In this document: piece after piece, positions 43,771 through 52,723 of the stretch
Position numbering within the stretch: position 1 is the stretch's first letter
Layout: every line of letters begins with the position of its first letter
Source: Mesostigma viride
Lineage: Eukaryota; Streptophyta; Mesostigmatophyceae; Mesostigmatales; Mesostigmataceae
Assembly (NCBI GenBank): GCA_009746045.1
Contig: RPFO01000299.1
Location: 2,307,850 to 2,369,849, forward strand
Direction: 5' to 3'
Length of the DNA stretch: 62,000 bases
Translations under genes and position numbers: made by a program
The notes under the pieces: model-generated
Databases searched by the model: none
Told to the model about the DNA's origin: nothing
Seen by the model: only the letters and a program-made list of their open reading frames with translations

Positions 43771-44037
43771 TACGCTTCCGCGGACACCTTTTTCAGCGGG
43801 GAAAGTGCCCCCGGGCCTCCGGGGCAAATTCAGCAAGCGCTGCGGAACTTAGATACTAAAATTTCGTTTTTGGTTCGTACCGTACAGCCAATCATTTTGC
43901 GCCCGGATCAAATTGTGATCTGGGCACTGAACACGAAATTTTCAGCGGAACGTACGAAACACCAAAGCAACTACAGAAAATTTTCAGTGACGAAACTGTA
44001 GTACCTTGTACCAAGTAAAATGTAGTAGGACTTCGCT

Positions 44038-44106
44038 AAATTCACGTTCGGAATTTTTCCCCGCAAGATTCCCCCGCAAGATTCCCCCGCACGATTCCCC
44101 CCGCTA
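44038..44106. repeat. Short 13-14-bp repeat within the LINE 3' part
   Basis: Four copies of a GATTCCCCCGCAA-like unit, with CCCCGC shared by all. It is probably a small variable repeat in the LINE 3' region. Confidence 0.7.
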
Positions 44107-44585
44107 GGTTCAGGCTCCAGTCGATGCTCGCCAAATGGCGCAAAAAAAGAAACATATGTTAAAATCAACGGTGCGAATCCTCGTTACCGCTCGGGTAACA
44201 TTCTCACTCATTTCGCGTCTCCTACGAACCGTATTGTAGTTGAAAGCCGCCGTTGTGAGGCGGTTTATCTTCCTCTGGAACTCAGCAATGCGTCGCGCTT
44301 GGCTCTTGGCGCAAGAACAATACAAGGTGTGGGACCCCGGGCCCAACAATGACAGGCCCAGCCCCTTGGAGCTCTTCCATGCTCTCCTGGGACGCAACAG
44401 GGTGTTTACTTGCATTCCTCACGGTGACCTTACGCGTGTCACTTGGCTCCCCTGGTCACACAATGCTCCTTTCTAAACCTTTCACCTATCACACTACCCT
44501 CAGAGGGTAACCAGCTGGTCGATACGTGGTACCTCTTCACCTAATGATATTCCTATTGGTTAATAAAAATACCCATTTACCCGGA

Positions 44586-44600
44586 AACAAGGACGTAGAA
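44586..44600. repeat. Right 15-bp target-site duplication of the L1-like LINE
   Basis: Identical to 40893-40907 and followed by further A residues. Confidence 0.9.
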
Positions 44601-44848
44601 AAAAAAGTGGCATGACGTGGCATCGGCACATTGTACCATCTCGAAGTCGGATAACAAGGTCAATTTGGTCATGGGTGGTCGTGGGTCATCACGTGCACGC
44701 GCTAGCCACCATAGCCCGGCCGAGCCCGCGTTGCACCGATTGAACGTTGCAAAGCTCTCTGTCGCGCGATATCTTATTATAGAGACATTCTATCCGCGTC
44801 GCCGGGCTCAATTTACGCGACTGCATCCTTGCATAGACGCAAACCACG

Positions 44849-47800
44849 ATGGGAGCAATCGCAATGTTCACCTCAGCACTCATCAGCTCACACGCCATCA
44901 TCAACTCGACATTCCAAACAGGCCAGCCACTGAAAGAGACGAGGAGGAATCGGGATAGTAGCTGCCGGAGCAGCCGTCATTTGGCTGTTTGCGGCGACTT
45001 AAGCGCTAAGATCTCTAGGCGAGCCCTGTCGTTTGCGCTTCCAGTTTTCTCATCCATTTTAGTTGCCCCCCAGGCGTGGCCAAAAGAGGACGTCAGGGAC
45101 ACCAAGCAAAGGTAACTTTTGCAAGCATCCCCCGCGAGTGCAAGACACCCAGCTTGAAGCCTCCATTTGCTCTGAAAAGGTTAAAAGTTCCTCAATTTCT
45201 AGAGCATGCCCGTATCTCCGAAGACGGCCTTCTGTGGGCATGAGCTTTGTAGGCCGACGTCAGCTCCCATGACACCCATTGGCACCACCCATGCCACCAT
45301 CTGTTCGGCTGGGATTATGGTTTTAAGCTTATCTTTGGCGATCTGATTCCCCAAAAGTTTCATAGCATCCAGAGGAGGTTGGGGCGGCCTCATTAGTGCT
45401 AGTACTGCAGTTCCAATCAAGGTCGAGATATGCGACCCATTCCTTGTGCCGTTACGGTCACGTCCCGGGCATACTTGCCAAAACTCTTATCCTCTAGGTG
45501 ATCTGTTGTTCCTGAGGGATGTGCCGCTTGCCCAATCCGCCCTTGCAAGTCAAATGGCATTTACATGATGCCACAGCGGGGACGGTGCACTGCAGGGTCT
45601 TGTGCTGGTGAGCAGTGCTCCCTGCAATGCAGTGCTCGTTTTAGCCCCGCCAGCGAGGTGCCGTCCTCGGCAGGCCCGGAAAATTGCCGGGGGGGGCCGG
45701 CGCGCCGGCAGGCCGTAGAATCGCCGGGCCGTGGAACCTGTGTGCTTAGGTCGGTACTCAAGTAGGTGACTTGTACCGGCTTGGCGCTAGGAGTTCAGTG
45801 AGTTCACTGCACTTTCTTGTAAGATCTACGACGTTGGTGGGTATCTTCTGACGCCTGACACCCAAGGTTGTAGTGGGCACGAGGCAAACTGACCCTGAAA
45901 ATCACTTTCCGGCAGAAAAGTGGACCTTCCAGGGACCCTTGGGTCGCCTCAGCTCTGGAGTGCCAAGCGCCCGCCGGGAACTTGGCGCCTGTCCCCGGCC
46001 GCCGGCTTCTGTGATTTGTTGCCGGAGCGGGGCCGGCTGTGCCAATCAATCTAAAATGAGAACTGCTACAACTTTGCTGCCTGCATGGCATCATCTTACG
46101 CCGAAACTACACTGACACCCCGCTCCTGTTGCTTTTCCCTAACTACCGGCACCCTCTACTCGCTACTGCATCCGAACCTGTGGCCACACGCAGGCGGTAC
46201 GAGACGGTCCAGGAGGTGAACCTCCCGAATGGCATCAGGTATGGCCTGCGGCACAAGGTACCGAGTGCTTGGCGTAGAGGAACGGGATCAGGTATGGCCC
46301 TTGGCACACAACTTCGCTATGATATAGAGGAGTGGCGTCAGGTAAGGCTTGGCCTAACTTAGCTTGGGGTAGAGGAGTGGCGTCCGGTAGGGCTTGGCAT
46401 AACGTAGCTTGGGGTAGAGGAGTGGCGTCAGGTAAGGCTTGGCATAACGTAGCTTGGGGTAGAGGAGTGGCGTCAGGTAAGGCTTGGCACAACGTAGCTT
46501 GGGGTAGAGGAGTGGCGTCAGGTAAGGCTTGGCATAACGTAGCTTGGGGTAGAGGAGTGGCGTCAGGTAAGGCTTGGCATAACGTAGCTTGGGGTAGAGG
46601 AGTGGCGTCAGGTAAGGCTTGGCATAACTTAGATTGGGGTAGAGGAGTGGCGTCAGGTAAGGCTTGGCATAACTTAGCTTGGGGTAGAGGAGTGGCGTCA
46701 GGTAAGGCTTGGCATAACGTAGCTTGGGGTAGAGGAGTGGCGTCCGGTAAGGCTTGGCCTAACGTAGCTTGGGGTAGAGGAGTGGCGTCAGGTAAGGCTT
46801 GGCATAACGTAGCTTGGGGTAGAGGAGTGGCGTCAGGTAAGGCTTGGCATAACTTAGCTTGGGGTAGAGGAGTGGCGTCAGGTAAGGCTTGGCATAACGT
46901 AGCTTGGGGTAGAGGAGTGGCGTCAGGTAAGGCTTGGCCTAACTTAGCTTGGGGTAGAGGAGTGGCGTCCGGTAGGGCTTGGCATAACGTAGCTTGGGGT
47001 AGAGGAGTGGCGTCAGGTAAGGCTTGGCATAACTTAGCTTGGGGTAGAGGAGTGGCGTCAGGTAAGGCTTGGCACAACTTAGCTTGGGGTAGAGGAGTGG
47101 CGTCAGGTAAGGCTTGGCATAACGTAGCTTGGGGTAGAGGAGTGGCGTCCGGTAGGGCTTGGCCTAACGTAGCTTGGGGTAGAGGAGTGGCGTCCGGTAG
47201 GGCTTGGCATAACGTAGCTTGGGGTAGAGGAGTGGCGTCAGGTGAGGCTTGGCATAACGTAGCTTGGGGTAGAGGAGTGGCGTCAGGTAATGCTTGGCAC
47301 AACTAAGCTTGGGGTAGAGGAGTGGCGTCCGGTAAGGCTTGGACCATATAGAACCGCAGGTACCGGGAAATGCTCCAACGGATGCGCTTTTGGAAGCCCT
47401 CATCATCCGCTTACCATGGGAGGAAAAGAAATCCTGCACCATGTCCGACAGTATATACTCAGCTTGCATGAAGCGTGATGTTCGCTCTTGTCTGGCGTCT
47501 GCTGCTGGACGTCCAGCATTGCTTGACGTGGGCGTTATAGCTTGCATGACACCATATCGTGACGATGGCATGTCTCGTGTGACATCATGTGTTGTTTCGG
47601 GCTGCAGGTACTTGGACCTGAGCGTGGGCACAGGCCCTGAGGTGACCACGGGAGACACCGTCGTCATCCACTACACCTCGAGGCTGCTGGGCTTTAACGG
47701 CAAGACCTTGGACTCCTCCTACGCACACGTCGTCGATGGCTTCCCCGAACCCTTCACCTTCAGGTGGGTATCGTGGTTGATGCACTGCTTAGCACTGGCA

Positions 47801-49736
47801 TCTTAACAACTTGCAGCATGGGCCGTACTGCGCGCATCCGTCTAGGGTTGCAGCTGCCAGCATGAGAGGCTGCGATCCGGTGTGCTTCCGTGCATAACCG
47901 TGCACGTCGGTGTGCTTGTTAGCGCTCGTTCGTGGGTAATAGAGCCATGACTTGGCGGCCCTTCCGTAATCCATCGCTCCGAGATCACACAAGATGACGT
48001 CATCATTGGCGCCATCAAGTGACACATCAGCCATGGTTGCTGATCCGGCATGATCGCCATGTCGCCTTGTTCAATACGTGTAACATTGTGACTTGATTCC
48101 TTTTTGCTCGCTTCCACATGATGTTCCCTCCCCCCCTGCCACTGGGCGGCATGTGGGTCTCTCTGTACAGGCTGGGCGACCCTGACGTCATCCAAGGCCT
48201 GTCCTCCATGGTATGCGAACTGGGAAGTTGCCAAATGGACTGCATGGGTCATGGGGTATAGGAAAGCTCGCATACAGCCAGAAGAGTGGCAAGGGATGTT
48301 GTCGATGTAAACTGCATCCGGCACCGTTGGACATTTGTAAGAAGGCATGCCTGAGCATGCATGGCAGAAAGGGAGCGCACGCACCCAAGTCACGAGGACA
48401 CTGCCACACGTCACACTGTACACCCTCTACGTCAAACGTAGCCCAACGGTTTTGTGCATGTGTGGGTGATGTCCTGTAGCCACCTGCCATCATAACCGCG
48501 ACGCCAAGGCGATGCGTAGACTGTGCCACAATGGCAGGTGGCAGCAGCATTGCTTTTCTGCATTTTTTACTCGATGGCTGTGCACAACCCTGACAAGGCG
48601 GCCTTTGGAAATGGGATCTCCGTTGGCAGGCCTGAGGGTTGCAAATTTCATGTGGAGGCGCGTGTACTAGCCTCTAAGGGACCGCTGGCAGCTTTGACAC
48701 AATGCAAATAGTCACCACTTAGAGGCAACCAACATGGGTCGGGAGGTGTTTCAGATTTCAACTGCATATTGCGAATCCGGCCTTGGGCATATCCCTCATC
48801 TTTACGCTGTACCCCTCCATTTTCTAGCTACATCTAAACATAGCTTTTCCATGGGCAGGCTTTATGCTTTGCTACGCTGATTAGAGCTTGGTTGTAGGTT
48901 TTCCATTAGGAACTATTAGGGGCCTTCCACGCTGGGTTCGATGTAACCAATTTTTATTCGGCACGCCGGTCACTGTAACGGTCACTGTACTGTAAAATTG
49001 TCTGGACGCACCCTATTGTCCTGACCAATTTCTCCGCTGTGACCAATTTCCTTAACTTTGTGGCGTAAAGTTACGGGGACGCGGGCAGTCCGTCGTCGCT
49101 TTGTGAGCTACTACGGGCTACTACGTACTTCGGCAACGACACCAATTTCAGCTTGTCCCACCCTTTTTGGTTTCGCCCAGCCAAAAGTACGGACAGATCT
49201 GAACTTTTTGAGGAAATTGGTGACCAGCGTGGAAGGGTCTGGACCTGAAATCGGAATACGGTGCCCCAGCGTGGAAGGGCCTGGACGAAATAGGTCGTAC
49301 ACCCCTAAAAAAAAGTGGTCCGCACCCAGCGTGGAAGGCCCCTCAATGTCTGCACACGCTAACCCACTACGTCCACGACCTCTCCGCAGGCCAGGGTGTT
49401 GTGAGGAACCTGATCAATAACCAACAATTACCCTAGTCAATGATGCACACTTGGCCTTCAACGAATATACATGTGTGGTTGTCTGACCGTGCATGCTTGT
49501 TTTGAATTGTTGGGCCACTTTGTGCTTGTGTCGCGTTGAATGCAACGCAGGTGGTGGGAATGCAAATCGGCGGCAAGCGGCGTGCCATCATTCCTCCGTC
49601 GCTCTCATACCAGTCGTCCATGGATGAGCCGCGCGTAGGAGACTTCCAAGCACTGCGTCGGTTGGAGTCTGTGATTGGAAACCCCAACCGAGATGCAACC
49701 GTTCTGTTTGATGTGGAATTGCTAAAGCGAAGGTAA
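44849..49736 (+). CDS. Thylakoid-lumen FKBP-type peptidyl-prolyl isomerase, 5 exons
   Basis: Catalyses cis-trans isomerisation of X-Pro bonds. Plant relatives of the FKBP16/17 group sit in the thylakoid lumen and assist photosystem assembly. Exons: 44849-45111, 46194-46238, 47608-47763, 48171-48210, 49551-49736. Phases (2,2,2,0) all join and give 229 aa. Residues 1-54 are Ser/Arg-rich like a transit peptide. Residues 56-78 are SRRALSFALPVF... ending APQAWP, a twin-arginine signal with a possible AxA-type cleavage site. The FKBP fold follows (about 92-229) with YLDLSVGTGPEV, GDTVVIHYTS, DVIQGLSSMVVGMQIGGKRR and AIIPPSLSY, ending VLFDVELLKRR. Several residues of the drug-binding pocket differ from FKBP12, as in other lumenal FKBPs, so isomerase activity is uncertain. 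The final TAA lies inside an AGG|GTAAGC-like context, so a further exon cannot be excluded. Head to head with the helicase gene. Confidence 0.92.
45112..46193. other. FKBP intron 1
   Basis: A 1,082-base intron: donor GTAACT at 45112, acceptor CACGCAG at 46193. It contains GC-rich, partly self-complementary stretches (near 45580-45630 and 45685-45730) but no recognised mobile element or gene. Confidence 0.75.
46239..47345. repeat. 45-bp minisatellite derived from the exon 2/intron 2 donor, 23 copies
   Basis: Regular units begin GGCGTC at 46334 and every 45 bases to 47324 (23 copies). Two looser precursor copies lie upstream: the real exon end GGCATCAG|GTATGG (46231-46244) and GGGATCAG|GTATGG (near 46287). 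Most regular units carry GTCAG|GTAAGG, a better donor consensus than the real site; some have GTCCG|GTAGGG instead. The unit has no stop in one frame on each strand, which creates 324-355-aa open frames that I reject as genes. Confidence 0.96.
47764..49550. other. FKBP introns 3 and 4 around the 40-base exon 4
   Basis: Intron 3 (47764-48170) and intron 4 (48211-49550) hold unique-looking sequence. Intron 4 contains three GAAGGGCCTGGAC/GCGTGGAAGG-type phrases (near 48928, 49229-49285 and 49327), a weak dispersed repeat. No mobile-element coding sequence is seen. Confidence 0.6.
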
Positions 49737-49859
49737 GCGTGGATGGGACAAAGAAATAGCTCTTGGAAACCGATCCTGCTTTCAGCCTTGCACCCGCCTG
49801 CTGCTGGGATCAAAGGCTATTCAGGGTACCTGTAAACCTGCCTACATGTAAGGTTAGAG

Positions 49860-50284
49860 TGCCCGTGGAGATAAGATATGATAAGTAATTAGACTGCGTC
49901 ATCTGAGTATACCTCTGTCGGGAGGATCACTTACTTGTACTTACTTAATTAATTACTTATTAATTCATTATCTCGTAGACTGCGTCATGTGGGTACCAAT
50001 AAAGGAACCTGGAACCCCTATGCACAATGAGGAGGGAGGGCGCCCTAGCTTCCCTAACTGCCTCAAGCGGGCAGGCCACAGAGGGCTCTCTGTGCACCAT
50101 GGTGCGGGTGCAACGGTGGGTGCAATTTGCAACCGGGTTCTACGAGATGGTCTCGGATATCAACCCCCGCCGATGTATTGGAAGACCGCTGTCTGGGTAA
50201 TTTGCTCTACATCTAAGGGCGACGGGTCCACCGGGGATACCTATCGTACATTGTTGAGATCATCCGCCAGTTCGATCTATTAGT
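49860..50284 (-). mobile_element. Family-2 LINE 3' region (minus orientation)
   Basis: Positions 49985-50160 match 59320-59495 (GACTGCGTCA, GGGTRCCAATA, GAGGGAGGGCGCCCTAGCTT, CTCTCTG blocks) in the same orientation, with an AATTAATTACTTATTAATT tail to the left (49945-49972). Another short AAGTAATTAGACTGCGTCAT copy lies at 49883-49902. It is non-coding. Confidence 0.65.
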
Positions 50285-50745
50285 TAATTAATTAAGAACA
50301 TAGCTCCGTGGGAAGCATACGTAACACATAGCCCTGAGAAGGGGCATCTATGGGTTTTTAATACAGTCTGTGCTACCACCTGCTGGTGTAGGATGTAAAC
50401 TGTCACCTATCGGGGTCCCCAATTTGCACCTGCACCGCCATGATGGGTCATGCATCCCGATCATGCTCGCACGGGGCGACATGGGGAGATGGCCTAGAAG
50501 GCCTGCATGACATATGGGGTGGTCCAAGATGTATATGGCTAGGCTATGGCGGGTGCATAGCATCTCAGCAGAAAGTGACTCTCTGCATGGGCAAAGCATG
50601 GCTCAAAATCGCTACAGCTATTGCATGGGCGGGTGTAGGCCCATCACGAAGGCATACATGGCCACGTCGCTAAGCTTTTAGAACTAGTCTACACGTACTA
50701 CTGCTTTATATTAATCCCCTAGGCTGGGGTTGCTGGGGTGGCTCG
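50285..50745 (-). mobile_element. Diverged family-1 3' UTR
   Basis: Minus-oriented 3' UTR of the ORF1-only family: (TTAA)n tail at 50281-50295, hairpin GCTTCC-CAC-GGAGC (50303-50316), ACACATAGCCCTGAGAAGGG, and the CTCAGCAGAAAG and CTCTCTGCATGGGC blocks. It ends at CCCCTAGGCTGGGG (50705), where ORF1 would begin; no ORF1 follows. Confidence 0.7.
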
Positions 50746-50945
50746 AGGCGGGGTTCGATCTATGAAGGGTCCCAAGCCCAGGTCCATAGTAACCGCTGAC
50801 GGCGTCACTCCGGCGTTCCCCCGGCCTGCCACACCGGCCGTGTGGCAGGGCCTTGTGTGCTCTCCCCATATCTATTCATCATTATGGTGGGCTATATCAG
50901 TTATGAGGCGTGCATGTGCAAGCCCACTTTGCTCGGGTGGAGCTC

Positions 50946-51036
50946 AGCGGCTCCCGCCGGGGATCGAGATCACGGGGTACGCCGCCAGCTCTAGCGGCGG
51001 GGTAGACCCACCCTACCGACTGAGCTGATGCCGACA
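50946..51036 (-). repeat. tRNA-like sequence, SINE head candidate
   Basis: On the minus strand CATCAGCTCAGTCGGTAG (from about 51030) fits a pol III box A, and GATCTCGATCCCCGG (about 50974-50958) fits a degenerate box B about 55 bases later. The folded arms are imperfect and the anticodon region is GC-rich, so a working tRNA is unlikely. It directly abuts an RT fragment on the other strand. No SINE body or tail was defined. Confidence 0.35.
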
Positions 51037-51364
51037 CTACGCTCGTGGAGACCCCGGAGTCCGCCCAACTCTGGCTAAATAGCCGGCGGCTTGCCACTGG
51101 AAGCGCGGGCGGTGGGCCGGCTTATGACCAGCAAGATAACGGAGGTCATGGCCATTGGCTTCCCCGCTGGAACCACCCCACCCACCCAGGCCACCCTCCT
51201 CCTACTGGACGGCAGCCCCGTCCCCCCGGCGAAGTCCTTGCTTCAAGCTCCTTGGCAGCTGGCTCCCCTCCACGGCCGACGACATCAACACCCGCATTGG
51301 CCAGGCCTCGGCGGCCCTCCGCCACCTCGACAGGTTCTGGACACGTCGCAACCTGGGCCGGTGA
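51037..51364 (+). pseudogene. RTE-like RT fragment (palm to thumb)
   Basis: Plus-strand frames encode DTTLVETPESAQLWL, then LEARAVG and TSKITEVMAIG, then FKLLGSWLPSTADDINTRIGQ, in the same order as the RT at 7600-7890 but with at least two frame changes. No C-terminus or 3' UTR is present. Confidence 0.8.
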
Positions 51365-52076
51365 GCGGCCTTGAACACCCCATTCCCTCCCTCGAGATCT
51401 CTTGCTTGGACTGCAATATGCAGAACAAGTTCAGACTTGGCCGCCTGTTGAACAATGGTGGTCAACTGCTTGCCTGTGATGTCGGCAAACGTGGTGGTTT
51501 TGGCGGGGGCTGCCATGGCTTTCTTCAGCTCCAGCAATTGTGCCGTCGCAGCTGCAGACGCCTCCGTCAGGACCTTAAGGTCGCCCTGCACGGTCGTAAA
51601 TGACTGTGCGAGGTTCTGCTGCAGCTGCACGGTAACATCGGTCGCGGGGGCTGGCCTGGCGATGGCCGTCGCCGGCAGCTCTACAACTTCAGGGCAGCAC
51701 GAAATAAGGCAGGCAAGTCGGTAATCTTTGGGCTCCCAGTTAGGCCACTCATCCGAAGGAGCGTCCTCAACCAGGCCGCTGCGAATCGGTGCGTCGTGTT
51801 GGTTGCGAAGCTTCAGCACGCTAAGTAGCGCAGTGGCGTCGCTGAAGTCGAGTAAGACAGCGATGTCGTCCGGGCTCAAACGCTTGCCTGGCATGTAAAA
51901 GGATGCAGAAATGGTTTCCGGCAAGGAGGTCTCAACCGCTATCGGGGTTGCCTCTGGGAAGTCTTGGGTCGCTTGTGAGCGGCGTTCTCGGCGGCGACAT
52001 TGGCGATTTTGTTTGCAGCAAACGTGGCATCAAGAGAATCGGCGACAGGGGCTGTAGACGATGCGGGGGCCTCCAT
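51365..52076 (-). pseudogene. LINE ORF1-like protein, third family (frameshifted)
   Basis: The minus-strand ORF starts with ATG at 52076 (MEAPASSTAPVADSL), stops near 51945, and continues in another frame (GKRLSPDDIAVLLDFSDA, then a Pro/Ala linker and a heptad-rich AQLLELKKAMAAP helix) until it meets the oppositely oriented RT fragment at 51364. The layout (Ser/Ala N-terminus, globular segment, linker, coiled coil) matches the family-1 ORF1 N-terminal half, but the sequence is different. The RNA-binding C-terminus is lost. Confidence 0.55.
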
Positions 52077-52723
52077 ATCTACGTTGAATAACACCTAGAC
52101 CAGGGCAGGGGGCGCAGGCGCACTGATCACGTGCGTGGCCGCCGCCATAATGTGCAGAAAAATAGCGAGATCTGCTGGGCAGGCCGCTGGCGATAACTTG
52201 CGAAATTCGGGGCGATGGCTGCCAAAAATTAGATTGCCGTGTTCGTCATCAAAAGGCGAGTCTATTGCAATTTACCCGACCAAATTTCATGCCCGGAATC
52301 AAAAGTTATGAGCATTCTCGGCATCCATAGCTCGGCACACCGTAAATGGGAGACGCCATCATGCCCTCCAAGGTCGCTAATGGTCTCCGGGATGTGCAGT
52401 AAGAGCGGTAAAACTGCGAAAATCGCTTATAATGCCTGTAGAAAGCTCTTTGCCACAGTGTTTTCCAAGCGAGTCCATCGTTCTTTTTACTATGCCAGAT
52501 ACAAAAGGCAAAGGGGGGCATCGTTTTTAATTAGTCCGGCATGCGGTTTCGAGGTGTGATGGGTCGGGCAGATCGCTCGAGGACCTCGCCACAACACGCT
52601 GGGCTCAAGCTTCGCATCTCCCGGCTGCCAGCCATAACGAAGCGCAGATTAAGCAAGGTGAGCGAGCTAGAGGGCCGAGGGTCGCTGCCAACAACGCAAG
52701 GCAGCTTCTCGAAGGGTATTGAA
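52077..52723. other. No gene recognised
   Basis: Unique-looking sequence, possibly the 5' UTR of the ORF1 fragment in its first ~150 bases. A (GAATT)n run (52718-52735) marks the tail of the next element. No coding region is supported. Confidence 0.5.

Larger units (their letters stand above)
40908..44585 (+). mobile_element. L1-like LINE insertion with 15-bp TSD
   Basis: A 3,678-bp, 5'-truncated element lies between the heads of two genes. It carries most of the RT and the C-terminal part of ORF2, then about 800 bases to the 3' terminus (ATACCCATTTACCCGG). No endonuclease domain or ORF1 remains. The perfect 15-bp flanking duplication is a hallmark of target-primed reverse transcription and shows that both ends are as inserted. 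The same 3' terminus occurs as a scrap near 14,680. Confidence 0.92.

Noticed and set aside
44240-44476. Independent small gene
   Set aside because: It lies inside the TSD-bounded LINE and is better explained as a displaced piece of its ORF2 C-terminus.
46235-47306. 324-355-codon repetitive frames on both strands
   Set aside because: The 45-bp unit is divisible by three and stop-free; the region is FKBP intron 2.
50946-51036. Functional tRNA gene
   Set aside because: Box B is degenerate and the acceptor and T arms do not pair well; it is kept only as a SINE-head candidate.
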